64,000 nucleotides of DNA from Pseudomonas protegens CHA0 (GCF_000397205.1 NC_021237.1:1-64000); one strand, 5' to 3'; counted from the stretch's first letter, positions 49,953 through 59,029 are shown. The notes: generated from the letters alone by a model not told the origin. Program-made: numbers and translations.

Positions 49953-50612
49953 TCAGTTGCTCAGCGGCCTGGTCGCGCTCACCGTCTCGAACCAGCTCTT
50001 CACCGAACAGGTGGCGAATACGCTGGTGCTGCAATCGCCATTGGCCAGGGCGGTGCGCAGTTTGTCGACATCGGCCTGCATCATGTAGCGAATGCCATCC
50101 TTGAAGTGTGAACTGTCGCCGTACCCACCCTGGGTCATTTCATTCAGCGCTTCTTCTTTGCTCCAACCCTGGATCACCACCCGGTACATGGCCGACATCA
50201 GGCCGGTGCGGTCCGAACCATGCTTGCAGTGCATCAGCACCGGGCCCTGGGCTTCGGCGCTCTGGATCGCGCGCAGGGCCTTGAGCACATCGGCGTCGTC
50301 CACATGGTTGGTGCGATAAGGCAACTGCACCTGGTTGATGCCCGGTGCCGACAGCCAGCTGGCGTCGGATTCCGGCAGGAAGTTGATCACCGTTGCCACC
50401 TTGAGCTGCTGCAGCAGCGGCACCGCGCCTTTGTCCGGCAGGGCGCTGCGATACAGGGTCGGGGACATCTGGTACAGGTTGTACTGCTTTTCCACTGGCT
50501 GCGCCCATTGGTCCGGGCGGCTGGAGGGGGCCTCTGCGGCTTGTACCTGGGGCCCGGCCAGCAGCGCCAGCAACGACAGGCAAAGGGCCGGGATGAAACG
50601 AATGCTCGACAT
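49953..50612 (-). CDS. Exported dual-specificity/tyrosine phosphatase-like protein
   Basis: A 219-residue protein with signal peptide (LCLSLLALLAGPQVQA) and a cysteine-phosphatase domain. The P-loop CKHGSDRTG gives Cys129 and Arg135 (CX5R), and YRSALPDKGAVPLLQQLKVATVINF plus a DD pair (HVDDADV) suit the general acid. It resembles periplasmic phosphatases of the DSP/SIW14-like kind. Target unknown. A GTG four codons upstream is an alternative start. Confidence 0.85.
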   Translation of the reverse strand: MSSIRFIPALCLSLLALLAGPQVQAAEAPSSRPDQWAQPVEKQYNLYQMSPTLYRSALPDKGAVPLLQQLKVATVINFLPESDASWLSAPGINQVQLPYRTNHVDDADVLKALRAIQSAEAQGPVLMHCKHGSDRTGLMSAMYRVVIQGWSKEEALNEMTQGGYGDSSHFKDGIRYMMQADVDKLRTALANGDCSTSVFATCSVKSWFETVSATRPLSN

Positions 50613-50810
50613 GCGCGGGATCACCGATGAGGGGATTCAATGCCGCGCAGTATCGATTTGCCGGGGTCAAAGCCCCGTGAGCCCCCTGTCAAAGAATCGT
50701 GAAGCTGATCCGCTTTTTCCGGCGGTTTCTGATCTTTTTTCCGCCTGAAACGATTCATCTGGATGCTTAGCCTGCTACCATTTGTAACTAAAGTTTGCTG
50801 ATGTGTTCAT

Positions 50811-50834
50811 AAAACCGGGTCTTCCCGGCCTTTT
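50811..50834. terminator. Terminator-like hairpin in a divergent leader
   Basis: AAAA, CCGGG, loop TCTT, CCCGG, cc and TTTT. It sits 71 bases before the gluconate dehydrogenase start and also upstream of the divergent phosphatase gene, so it ends neither gene. It could be an attenuator in the dehydrogenase leader. Confidence 0.5.
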
Positions 50835-50904
50835 GCGTTGCCAAAACACAAAGTCGCGCCATGACGCGGCTGACCAATCCATCAATGCCTGATGAGGTGC
50901 ACCC

Positions 50905-51660
50905 ATGTCTGATCAAGATCGAGACAACCCGCGGCGTGAGTTCTTGCGTAAATCCCTGACCTTGATCCCTGTGGTCACCGTCGCCAGCACCGGCCTGGGC
51001 GGCTCCCTGCTGGCGGCTGCACCTGAAACGGCCGCCGCTGCCACACCGGCCACGCCGGGCAAGCAGCCCGCCGGCAGCGGCCAGGGCTATGAGCCGGGCT
51101 ATTTCACCGCCGAGGAGTGGGCCTTCATCAAGGCCGCGGTGGAACGCCTGATCCCTGCCGATGAAATGGGCCCGGGCGCCCTGGAAGCCGGCGTGCCGGA
51201 ATACATCGACCGGCAGATGAATACCCCCTACGCCGCTGGCGCCCTGTGGTACATGCAAGGCCCGTTCAAGGCCGATGCCGCACCGGAGATGGGCTGGCAG
51301 AGCAAACTGGTGCCCAAGGACATCTATCGCCGGGGCATTGCCGCCACGGATGCGTGGTGCAAAGAGCTCAAGGGGCAAACATTTGCTGCGCAAGACAGCG
51401 CTACCCGAGACGACTTGCTCAAGCAACTGGAGGCCGGAACCCCGCAGTTCGACGCGGTCCCGGCCAAGCTTTTCTTCAATCTGCTGTTGCAGAACACTAA
51501 GGAAGGCTTCTTCAGCGATCCGATCCACGGGGGCAATAAAGGCCTGGTGGGCTGGACCCTGATCGGCTTTCCCGGCGCTCGCGCCGATTTCATGGATTGG
51601 GTGGAACGCAACGAGCAATACCCCTTCCCGGCTGTATCGATTCGCGGCGAGAGGGCTTGA
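50905..51660 (+). CDS. Gluconate 2-dehydrogenase small (gamma) subunit
   Basis: The 251-residue small subunit of the membrane-bound gluconate 2-dehydrogenase. It has a twin-arginine signal (NPRREFLRKS, residues 8-17, then a hydrophobic stretch), and a domain with FTAEEWAFIKAAVERLIPADEMGPGALEAGVPEYIDRQ, typical of gluconate dehydrogenase subunit 3. It is first in a three-gene operon. Since the flavoprotein lacks a signal, this subunit probably carries it through Tat. Oxidises gluconate to 2-ketogluconate in the periplasm. Confidence 0.92.
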   Translation: MSDQDRDNPRREFLRKSLTLIPVVTVASTGLGGSLLAAAPETAAAATPATPGKQPAGSGQGYEPGYFTAEEWAFIKAAVERLIPADEMGPGALEAGVPEYIDRQMNTPYAAGALWYMQGPFKADAAPEMGWQSKLVPKDIYRRGIAATDAWCKELKGQTFAAQDSATRDDLLKQLEAGTPQFDAVPAKLFFNLLLQNTKEGFFSDPIHGGNKGLVGWTLIGFPGARADFMDWVERNEQYPFPAVSIRGERA

Positions 51661-51662
51661 GC

Positions 51663-53447
51663 ATGGCAACAGTGATGAAGAAGGTCGACGCAGTGATCGT
51701 CGGTTTCGGCTGGACCGGCGCGATCATGGCCAAGGAACTGACCGAGGCCGGGCTCAATGTGCTGGCGCTGGAACGCGGGCCGATGCAGGACACCTACCCG
51801 GATGGCAACTATCCCCAGGTGATCGACGAACTCACCTACAGCGTGCGCAAGAAACTCTTCCAGGACATTTCCAAAGAGACGGTGACCATCCGCCACAGCG
51901 TCAACGACGTGGCTCTGCCCAACCGGCAACTGGGGGCCTTCCTGCCGGGCAATGGCGTGGGCGGCGCCGGCCTGCACTGGTCCGGGGTGCACTTTCGGGT
52001 CGACCCCATCGAGCTGCGCATGCGCAGCCACTACGAAGAACGCTACGGTAAGAACTTCATCCCCAAGGACATGACCATCCAGGACTTCGGCGTCAGCTAT
52101 GAAGAGCTGGAGCCGTTCTTCGACTACGCGGAAAAGGTCTTCGGCACTTCGGGCCAGGCCTGGACCGTGAAGGGCCAACTGGTGGGCGACGGCAAGGGCG
52201 GCAACCCTTATGCGCCGGATCGCTCGGACCACTTCCCGCTGGAATCGCAGAAGAACACCTATTCCGCACAGCTGTTTCAGAAAGCGGCCAATGAGGTGGG
52301 CTACAAGCCCTACAACCTGCCGTCGGCCAATACCTCGGGGCCTTACACCAACCCCTATGGCGCACAGATGGGGCCGTGCAACTTTTGCGGCTTCTGCAGC
52401 GGCTACGTCTGCTACATGTACTCCAAGGCCTCGCCCAACGTGAACATCCTGCCGGCCCTCAAGCCGCTGCCGAACTTCGAGCTGCGGCCCAATTCCCACG
52501 TGCTCAGGGTCAACCTCGACAGCAGCAAGACCCGCGCCACCGGCGTCACCTACGTCGATGGCCAGGGCCGCGAGATCGAGCAGCCGGCGGACCTGGTGAT
52601 CCTCGGCGCCTTCCAGTTCCACAACGTGCGCCTGATGTTGCTGTCGGGCATCGGCAAGCCCTACGACCCGATCACCGGCGAAGGCGTGGTGGGCAAGAAT
52701 TTCGCCTACCAGAACATGGCCACCATCAAGGCCTACTTCGACAAGGACGTGCACACCAACAACTTCATCGGCGCCGGCGGCAACGGTGTGGCGGTGGACG
52801 ACTTCAACGCCGACAACTTCGACCACGGCCCCCACGGCTTTGTCGGCGGCTCGCCGATGTGGGTCAACCAGGCCGGCAGCCGGCCCATCGCCGGCACCTC
52901 CAACCCGCCGGGTACCCCGGCCTGGGGCAGTGCCTGGAAGAAAGCCACCGCCGACTACTACACCCATCAGGTCTCCATGGACGCCCACGGAGCGCATCAG
53001 TCCTACCGTGGCAACTACCTGGATCTGGACCCGGTGTACCGCGATGCCTACGGCTTGCCCCTGCTGCGGATGACCTTCGACTGGCAGGAAAACGACATCA
53101 AGATGAACCGCTTCATGGTGGAGAAAATGGGCAAGATCGCCGAGGCGATGAACCCCAAGGCCATTGCCTTGCTGGGCAAGAAGGTCGGTGAGCACTTCAA
53201 CACTGCGTCCTACCAGACCACCCACTTGAACGGCGGCGCGATCATGGGCACCGACCCCAAGACCAGCGCCCTGAACCGCTACCTGCAAAGCTGGGACGTG
53301 CACAACGTCTTCGTGCCCGGGGCTTCGGCCTTCCCTCAAGGCCTGGGCTACAACCCTACCGGCCTGGTGGCAGCGTTGACCTACTGGTCGGCCCGGGCGA
53401 TCCGCGAGCAGTACCTGAAAAACCCCGGCCCGCTGGTTCAGGCATAA
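51663..53447 (+). CDS. Gluconate 2-dehydrogenase flavoprotein subunit
   Basis: A 594-residue GMC-type FAD oxidoreductase. The N-terminal ADP-binding motif is VDAVIVGFGWTGAIMAKEL; GNGVGGAGLHWSGVHFR follows and a CNFCGFCSGYVCYMYSK cysteine-rich stretch (about 238-250) may bind an Fe-S cluster. The C-terminus HLNGGAIMGTDPKTSAL and FPQGLGYNPTGLVAALTYW contain the catalytic-site His/Asn region. ATG 51663 lies two bases after the small-subunit stop. There is no signal peptide. Confidence 0.94.
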   Translation: MATVMKKVDAVIVGFGWTGAIMAKELTEAGLNVLALERGPMQDTYPDGNYPQVIDELTYSVRKKLFQDISKETVTIRHSVNDVALPNRQLGAFLPGNGVGGAGLHWSGVHFRVDPIELRMRSHYEERYGKNFIPKDMTIQDFGVSYEELEPFFDYAEKVFGTSGQAWTVKGQLVGDGKGGNPYAPDRSDHFPLESQKNTYSAQLFQKAANEVGYKPYNLPSANTSGPYTNPYGAQMGPCNFCGFCSGYVCYMYSKASPNVNILPALKPLPNFELRPNSHVLRVNLDSSKTRATGVTYVDGQGREIEQPADLVILGAFQFHNVRLMLLSGIGKPYDPITGEGVVGKNFAYQNMATIKAYFDKDVHTNNFIGAGGNGVAVDDFNADNFDHGPHGFVGGSPMWVNQAGSRPIAGTSNPPGTPAWGSAWKKATADYYTHQVSMDAHGAHQSYRGNYLDLDPVYRDAYGLPLLRMTFDWQENDIKMNRFMVEKMGKIAEAMNPKAIALLGKKVGEHFNTASYQTTHLNGGAIMGTDPKTSALNRYLQSWDVHNVFVPGASAFPQGLGYNPTGLVAALTYWSARAIREQYLKNPGPLVQA

Positions 53448-53453
53448 GGAGCG

Positions 53454-54764
53454 ATGACCATGAAAGCACTCGTTATCGCCACCCTGGCGCTGCTGGGCAG
53501 CGCAGCCGCCAATGCTGCCGAAGCGGATCAGCAAGCCCTGGTGCAACAGGGCGAATACCTGGCCCGCGCCGGTGACTGCGTAGCCTGCCATACCGCCAAG
53601 GACGGCAAGCCGTTCGCCGGCGGGCTGCCGATGGAGACCCCCATCGGCGTGATCTATTCCACCAACATCACCCCGGACAAGACCGGCATCGGCGACTACA
53701 GCTTCGAGGACTTCGACAAAGCCGTGCGCCATGGCGTGGCCAAGGGCGGCAGCACCCTGTACCCGGCCATGCCATTTCCCTCCTACGCCCGAGTCAGCGA
53801 CGCCGACATGCAGGCGCTGTATGCCTACTTCATGAAGGGCGTGGCACCGGTGGCCCGGGACAACCAGGACAGTGACATTCCCTGGCCCCTGAGCATGCGC
53901 TGGCCGTTGTCCATCTGGCGCTGGATGTTCGCCCCGAGCGTGGAGACCCCGGCACCTGCGGCTGGCAGCGATCCGGTGATCAGCCGTGGTGCCTACCTGG
54001 TGGAAGGCCTGGGCCACTGCGGCGCCTGCCACACGCCACGGGCCCTGACCATGCAGGAGAAGGCCCTGAGCGCCAGCGATGGCAGCGACTTCCTGTCTGG
54101 CAGCGCGCCGCTGGAGGGCTGGATCGCCAAGAGCCTGCGTGGCGATCACAAGGATGGCCTGGGCAGCTGGAGCGAAGAGCAACTGGTGCAGTTCCTCAAG
54201 ACCGGTCGCAGTGATCGCAGCGCGGTGTTCGGCGGCATGAGCGATGTGGTGGTCCACAGCATGCAGTACATGACCGACGCAGACCTGACGGCGATTGCCC
54301 GCTATCTCAAGTCCCTGCCGGCCAATGACCCCAAGGACCAGCCGCACCAGTACGACAAGCAAGTGGCCCAGGCCCTGTGGAACGGTGACGACAGCAAGCC
54401 GGGCGCGGCGGTGTACATCGACAACTGCGCGGCCTGCCACCGCACCGACGGCCACGGCTACACCCGGGTGTTCCCGGCGCTGGCGGGCAACCCCGTGCTG
54501 CAATCGGCGGATGCCACCTCGCTGATCCATATCGTGCTCAAGGGCGGCACCTTGCCAGCGACCCACAGCGCGCCTTCGACCTTCACCATGCCGGCCTTCG
54601 CCTGGCGCCTGTCGGATCAGGAGGTGGCCGATGTGGTCAACTTCATCCGCAGCAGCTGGGGCAACCAGGCCTCGGCGGTGAAGCCCGGGGATGTGGCGGC
54701 GCTGCGCAACGGCGACTTGCAGAGCACCTCCAACGACGACCTGGGGCAGGTCACCAGCCACTAA
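53454..54764 (+). CDS. Gluconate 2-dehydrogenase tri-haem cytochrome c subunit
   Basis: A 436-residue exported cytochrome c. Signal peptide (ALVIATLALLGSAAANA), then three CXXCH haem sites at residues 42-46, 189-193 and 325-329, as in the cytochrome of alcohol and gluconate dehydrogenases. It takes electrons from the flavoprotein and hands them to ubiquinone. Starts four bases after the preceding unit's stop codon zone; ATG 53454 and 53460 are both possible. The operon ends with a hairpin. Confidence 0.94.
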   Translation: MTMKALVIATLALLGSAAANAAEADQQALVQQGEYLARAGDCVACHTAKDGKPFAGGLPMETPIGVIYSTNITPDKTGIGDYSFEDFDKAVRHGVAKGGSTLYPAMPFPSYARVSDADMQALYAYFMKGVAPVARDNQDSDIPWPLSMRWPLSIWRWMFAPSVETPAPAAGSDPVISRGAYLVEGLGHCGACHTPRALTMQEKALSASDGSDFLSGSAPLEGWIAKSLRGDHKDGLGSWSEEQLVQFLKTGRSDRSAVFGGMSDVVVHSMQYMTDADLTAIARYLKSLPANDPKDQPHQYDKQVAQALWNGDDSKPGAAVYIDNCAACHRTDGHGYTRVFPALAGNPVLQSADATSLIHIVLKGGTLPATHSAPSTFTMPAFAWRLSDQEVADVVNFIRSSWGNQASAVKPGDVAALRNGDLQSTSNDDLGQVTSH

Positions 54765-54770
54765 CCCCAA

Positions 54771-54797
54771 GGCCGGCGCTCGCTGCGGGCGCCGGCC
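54771..54797 (+). terminator. GC-rich hairpin after the gluconate operon
   Basis: GGCCGGCGC, a 9-base loop and GCGCCGGCC pair perfectly, seven bases after the stop. No T-run follows, so it may stall or protect the transcript end rather than terminate alone. The next gene is convergent. Confidence 0.55.
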
Positions 54798-54809
54798 CGG
54801 GATGGCCGT

Positions 54810-55166
54810 TCAGCCCTGGGTGAAGCGCTGGATGCCCAGGCGGCTTTCCAGTTGATAGCCGGCAATGCAGTCCGCCAGCCCGGCGGTCATCAGGTCTTGC
54901 CAGCTTGCGGGGAGCAGGCCGATGCCGTCGTGGCAGGGGCTCCAGCGCACCTCGGCGAACTTCGGGTCCGCTTCATCGAAAGGTTGCTGGCCGCTCACAG
55001 TGGCCTTTTCGATGTCCTGGGTGCACAGCTCGAATTCGCAGGCCACTCCCCACAACTGCCCGTCGGGGGCCCTGACAATGATCAGGTCGGCACCTTGTTC
55101 GTAGCTGGGGAGGTAGGCCTCTGCGGCGTAGAAAATCTTTTCCAGCGTGCCGGGTGTCCTGGGCAT
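54810..55166 (-). CDS. Conserved hypothetical protein
   Basis: A 118-residue soluble protein I do not recognise. It starts MPRTPGTLEKIFYAAEAYL with AGGAG upstream (ATG 55166); the first half has an ALIIV-type strand (GADLIIVRAPDGQLWGVACEFELC) and the second half LPASWQDLMTAGLADC. Aromatic, charged and unremarkable in composition for the genome. Convergent with the gluconate operon and divergent from the LexA-boxed radical SAM gene, whose box lies 169 bases upstream of it. Confidence 0.7.
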   Translation of the reverse strand: MPRTPGTLEKIFYAAEAYLPSYEQGADLIIVRAPDGQLWGVACEFELCTQDIEKATVSGQQPFDEADPKFAEVRWSPCHDGIGLLPASWQDLMTAGLADCIAGYQLESRLGIQRFTQG

Positions 55167-55219
55167 GCTTGTGCTCCTGTTCTTTGAGCCTGCCTTATAC
55201 CCTAACGCCACACGCCCGC

Positions 55220-55240
55220 AGTAGCCGGCTTGTCGGCCAA
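55220..55240. repeat. Single REP element
   Basis: AGTAGCCGGCTTGTCGGCCA, a variant of the GGCTTGCCGGC repeat, in the gap between the hypothetical gene and the LexA box. Confidence 0.55.
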
Positions 55241-55334
55241 GGATACGAGACGCCTTGTGTCGCACTGGGGAACGTCCGCTGGCAGGGGTGGGTTTCGGTC
55301 CGACGGTGCTGGTCAGGTAATTCCAGCTCCATTA

Positions 55335-55350
55335 CTGTATGTGCATACAG
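55335..55350. promoter_or_regulatory. LexA (SOS) box
   Basis: CTGTATGTGCATACAG fits CTGT-N8-ACAG exactly and is palindromic; the palindrome extends to ACTGT...ACAGT (55334-55351). It ends 15 bases before the radical SAM start, so it would block that promoter until DNA damage. In P. aeruginosa the orthologous PA0069 is in the LexA regulon. Confidence 0.85.
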
Positions 55351-55365
55351 TTATGGAGTGCTTCC

Positions 55366-56424
55366 ATGTTCAACCCCCTGCCTCCCCGTGGTCGCGGTAC
55401 CGCGAGCAATCCGCACAACCGTTTTGCGCCCAATCGTTCGGTGGCCGAGGATGATGGCTGGTACCAGGAAGTGCCGTTGACCCAGGGCACCGAGGTGCGC
55501 TTTGAAACGGCCAAGTCGATCATCACCCGCAACAGTTCGCCGGACCTGCCCTTCGACCGCTCCATCAACCCCTATCGCGGTTGCGAGCACGGTTGCATCT
55601 ATTGCTACGCGCGGCCCAGCCACGCCTATTGGGACCTGTCCCCGGGGCTGGATTTCGAAACCAAGCTGATCGCCAAGAGCAACACCGCGGCCTTGCTGGA
55701 GCAGCAACTGTCCAAGCCCGGCTATCGCTGCGCACCGATCAACCTGGGGTCCAATACCGATCCCTACCAGCCCATCGAGCGCGAACAGCAGTTGACCCGG
55801 CGCACCCTGGAGGTGCTGCTGCGCTATCGACACCCGGTGACCATCGTCACCAAGGGCTCGTTGATCCTCCGGGACCTGGACCTGCTGAGCGAGCTGGCGC
55901 GCCAGCGCCTGGTGGCGGTGATGATCAGCCTGACCACTTTGGACGATGAGTTGAAGCGCATTCTCGAGCCCCGGGCGGCGGCGCCCAAGGCGCGCTTGCG
56001 GGCCATCCGGGTGATGCGCGGGGCGGGCATCCCGGTGGGCGTGCTGTGTTCGCCGATGATCCCGATGATCAACGACAGCGAGCTGGAAAGCCTGCTCAGC
56101 GAGGCCCATGCCGCAGGGGCGCAGAGCGCGGCCTACATGATGCTGCGCCTGCCCCTGGAAGTGGCGCCGCTGTTCGAGGAGTGGCTGGCGGCGCATTACC
56201 CGCAAAGGGCGGCCCATGTGCTCAGCCTGATCCGCCAGAGCCGTGGCGGTGAGCTCTACGACAGCCGTTTTGGCGCCCGCATGCGCGGTGAAGGGCCCTT
56301 CGCCGATCTGCTGGCCCAGCGTTTTGCCAAGGCGCTCAAGCGTCTGGGGCTCAACCGTCGCGAGGGTTTCGATCTCGACTGTTCAGCCTTCTGTCCGCCG
56401 GGCGGGCAGATGTCGTTGTTGTGA
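55366..56424 (+). CDS. PA0069-type radical SAM protein
   Basis: A 352-residue radical SAM enzyme of the PA0069/Spl-like family. The Fe-S cluster cysteines are Cys73, Cys77 and Cys80 (RGCEHGCIYC), preceded by ETAKSIITRNSSPDLPFDRSINPY. Further radical SAM strands include INLGSNTDPYQPIE and TIVTKGSLILRDLDLL. Substrate unknown; the SOS box suggests a DNA-damage role. The ATG at 55366 (MFNPLPPRGRGTASNPHN) is chosen because the longer form would span the LexA box. Confidence 0.92.
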   Translation: MFNPLPPRGRGTASNPHNRFAPNRSVAEDDGWYQEVPLTQGTEVRFETAKSIITRNSSPDLPFDRSINPYRGCEHGCIYCYARPSHAYWDLSPGLDFETKLIAKSNTAALLEQQLSKPGYRCAPINLGSNTDPYQPIEREQQLTRRTLEVLLRYRHPVTIVTKGSLILRDLDLLSELARQRLVAVMISLTTLDDELKRILEPRAAAPKARLRAIRVMRGAGIPVGVLCSPMIPMINDSELESLLSEAHAAGAQSAAYMMLRLPLEVAPLFEEWLAAHYPQRAAHVLSLIRQSRGGELYDSRFGARMRGEGPFADLLAQRFAKALKRLGLNRREGFDLDCSAFCPPGGQMSLL

Positions 56425-56576
56425 GCGGCATTGGCCTATCGTTGAGTAGTGGGCGCAGCGTTCCCGAGGTACTCTGGTCGCCTTTTGCCATCGCTCATAG
56501 TGGCGTTCTAGAGCCTTCCGTTCAGTTTGAGTTAAGTATTCATGGCTACCTTGTTCATCGAGTGACCTACGGGTCG

Positions 56577-56601
56577 CCGCCAGCGGGTCGGTGGTTTTTT
56601 T
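56577..56601 (+). terminator. Likely terminator of the radical SAM gene
   Basis: CCGCC, an 8-base loop, GGTGG and a run of seven T, about 150 bases after the radical SAM stop and 67 bases before the carbonic anhydrase start. One G-T pair in the stem. Confidence 0.6.
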
Positions 56602-56667
56602 ATCGATGGCTGGCGTCGTGCCGGATATTTCTGGAAAATTCACCAAATCCGACAGAGAGGATGAATC

Positions 56668-57402
56668 ATGAGTGACAAGGATAAACAGCCGTTGGCTGCG
56701 TCGGCTCCGGCACCCACAGAAGTCGCCGAGACCGCCGATGCAGCGCTGCAGCACATCGTTGACGGCTTTTTGCATTTTCATCATGAAGTCTTCCCGCAGC
56801 AGGAAGAGCTGTTCAAGAAACTCGCCACCGCTCAGCGGCCGCGGGCGATGTTCATTGCCTGCGCCGACTCGCGCATCGTTCCCGAGCTGATCACCCAGAG
56901 CTCCCCGGGCGATCTGTTCGTGACCCGCAACGTGGGCAACGTAGTGCCGCCCTACGGGCAGATGAACGGTGGTGTCTCCACGGCGATCGAGTACGCGGTG
57001 CTGGCCCTGGGGGTGCATCACATCATCGTCTGCGGGCACTCGGATTGCGGCGCCATGCGCGCGGTACTCAACCCGCAGAGCCTGGAGAAAATGCCCACGG
57101 TCAAGGCCTGGCTGCGCCACGCCGAAGTGGCGCGGACCATGGTCCACGAGAACTGCGATTGCGCCGACGAATCCTCCAGCATGCATGTGCTGACCGAAGA
57201 GAACGTCATTGCTCAACTGCAGCACCTGCGCACCCATCCTTCCGTGGCCTCGCGCATGGCCAACGGCCAGTTGTTCATCCATGGCTGGGTCTATGACATC
57301 GAGACCAGCTCGATCAAGGCCTACGACGCCGACAAGGGTTGTTTCCTGCCTCTGGATGGCAGCCACCCGATCCCGGTAGCGACGCCTAAAGCGCGTTTCT
57401 GA
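56668..57402 (+). CDS. Beta-carbonic anhydrase
   Basis: Interconverts CO2 and bicarbonate. The 244-residue protein has the beta-class zinc site: Cys65 and the Asp67-Arg69 dyad in CADSR, then His124 and Cys127 in GHSDCG. An extended N-terminal tail (about 25 residues, Ala/Pro-rich) precedes the domain but no export signal is evident. It is followed by a SulP transporter, a common bicarbonate-transport pair, 91 bases apart. Matches PA0102-PA0103. Confidence 0.96.
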   Translation: MSDKDKQPLAASAPAPTEVAETADAALQHIVDGFLHFHHEVFPQQEELFKKLATAQRPRAMFIACADSRIVPELITQSSPGDLFVTRNVGNVVPPYGQMNGGVSTAIEYAVLALGVHHIIVCGHSDCGAMRAVLNPQSLEKMPTVKAWLRHAEVARTMVHENCDCADESSSMHVLTEENVIAQLQHLRTHPSVASRMANGQLFIHGWVYDIETSSIKAYDADKGCFLPLDGSHPIPVATPKARF

Positions 57403-57493
57403 TCCCACCTCAATCCCCCTGAGTGGTTGTAGCCAGGGCTGCCATCTGGCGGCCCGGCTTTGCCACGCCTGAAGAAAAGTCGGGAGAACTGTC

Positions 57494-59029
57494 ATGCGTG
57501 CAGCACAGTTGAAAAGTGTCCTGCCACGGGAGCTGCTGGCTTCGGTGGTGGTGTTTCTGGTGGCCCTGCCCCTGTGCATGGGGATCGCCATTGCCTCGGG
57601 CCTGCCGCCGGCCAAGGGCCTGATCACCGGGATCATCGGTGGCCTGGTGGTGGGCTGGCTGGCGGGCTCGCCCTTGCAGGTCAGCGGGCCGGCGGCCGGG
57701 CTGGCGGTGCTGGTGTTCGAGCTGGTGCGCCAGCATGGGGTGGCCATGCTCGGGCCGATCCTGCTGCTGGCCGGGCTGCTGCAATTGCTGGCCGGGCGCC
57801 TGCGCCTGGGTTGCTGGTTCCGGGTCACGGCGCCAGCGGTGGTCTACGGCATGCTGGCGGGCATCGGCGTGCTGATCGTGCTGTCCCAGGTGCATGTGAT
57901 GCTCGATGCCGCGCCCCAGGCCTCGGGCCTGGATAACCTTGTGGGCTTTCCCCAGGCTCTGGCGCAGGCCTTGCCGAGCCTGGGGTGGCAGGCTGGCTTG
58001 CTGGGGTTGGCGACCATCGCGGTGATGTGGGGCTGGGACAAGTGGCGGCCCCAGGCGCTGCGGTTCATCCCCGGTGCCCTGCTCGGTGTCGGGCTGGCGA
58101 CCCTGGCCAGCCTGCTGCTGGCGCTGCCGGTGAAGCGCGTCGAGGTGCCGGCCAACCTGGCCGAGGCCATCGACTGGCTGCGCCCCGCCGACCTGCTCAA
58201 TCTGGCGGACCCCAACCTGCTGATCGCCGCCTTCGCCGTGGCCTTTATCGCCAGTGCCGAAACCCTGCTGTCCGCCGCCGCGGTGGATCGCATGCACAGC
58301 GGCCAGCGCTCGGACTTCGACCGTGAACTGTCGGCCCAGGGCGTGGGCAACATGCTCTGCGGTCTGCTGGGTGCCCTGCCCATGACCGGGGTCATCGTGC
58401 GCAGCTCGGCCAATGTCCAGGCCGGGGCCCAGACCCGTTATTCGACGATTTTCCATGGCCTGTGGCTGCTGGGTTTCGTGCTGGTGCTGTCCAGCGTGCT
58501 GCAGAGCATTCCGGTGGCGAGCCTGGCGGGGGTGCTGGTCTACACCGGCGTCAAGCTGGTGGACCTCAAGGTCTTTCGCGGCCTGGGGCGCTACGGGCGC
58601 ATGCCGATGCTGACTTACGCGGTGACGGCCCTGGCGATTGTCTTCAGCGACCTGCTGACCGGGGTACTGATCGGCTTTGCCCTGACCCTGGCCAAGCTGG
58701 CGTTCAAGGCGTCGCGCTTGAAGATCAGCCTGATCGACCTGGCAGAGGAAGGCGAGATGGAGTTGCGTCTGGTCGGCGCTGCGACCTTTCTCAAGGTGCC
58801 GGCCCTGACTCGGGTACTGGCGACGATTCCCCCGGCCACCACTGTGCATGTGCCCCTCAGCAACCTCAGTTATATCGACCATGCGTGCCTGGAGTTGCTG
58901 GAAGACTGGAATCGGGCCAACAGTGCCAAGGGCTCGCGGCTGGTGATCGAAACGCGGGGCTTGAAGCGGCGCCTGGAGGGCCGGTTGACCACCACCAGCG
59001 GCGTGGGGGCGGCTGCGGCGAGAGGTTGA
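57494..59029 (+). CDS. SulP family transporter, probable bicarbonate type
   Basis: A 511-residue inner-membrane transporter with the SulP opening VVFLVALPLCMGIAIASGLPPAKGLITGIIGG and about a dozen hydrophobic segments, then a STAS-like C-terminal region (VHVPLSNLSYIDHACLELLEDWNRAN). Linkage to the carbonic anhydrase suggests bicarbonate uptake rather than sulfate. Only weakly related to the SulP protein at 30973-32541. Substrate not provable from sequence. Confidence 0.88.
   Translation: MRAAQLKSVLPRELLASVVVFLVALPLCMGIAIASGLPPAKGLITGIIGGLVVGWLAGSPLQVSGPAAGLAVLVFELVRQHGVAMLGPILLLAGLLQLLAGRLRLGCWFRVTAPAVVYGMLAGIGVLIVLSQVHVMLDAAPQASGLDNLVGFPQALAQALPSLGWQAGLLGLATIAVMWGWDKWRPQALRFIPGALLGVGLATLASLLLALPVKRVEVPANLAEAIDWLRPADLLNLADPNLLIAAFAVAFIASAETLLSAAAVDRMHSGQRSDFDRELSAQGVGNMLCGLLGALPMTGVIVRSSANVQAGAQTRYSTIFHGLWLLGFVLVLSSVLQSIPVASLAGVLVYTGVKLVDLKVFRGLGRYGRMPMLTYAVTALAIVFSDLLTGVLIGFALTLAKLAFKASRLKISLIDLAEEGEMELRLVGAATFLKVPALTRVLATIPPATTVHVPLSNLSYIDHACLELLEDWNRANSAKGSRLVIETRGLKRRLEGRLTTTSGVGAAAARG

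Noticed and set aside
51324..54770. A very long open frame (1148 codons) on the minus strand across the gluconate dehydrogenase operon
   Set aside because: It is antisense to three clearly real genes and its translation is a low-complexity shadow rich in His, Gln and Val.
57921..57929. Near-matches to the DnaA box after 36 kb (also around 40555, 41981 and 45027)
   Set aside because: Each differs from TTATCCACA by one or more bases and was not counted as a box.
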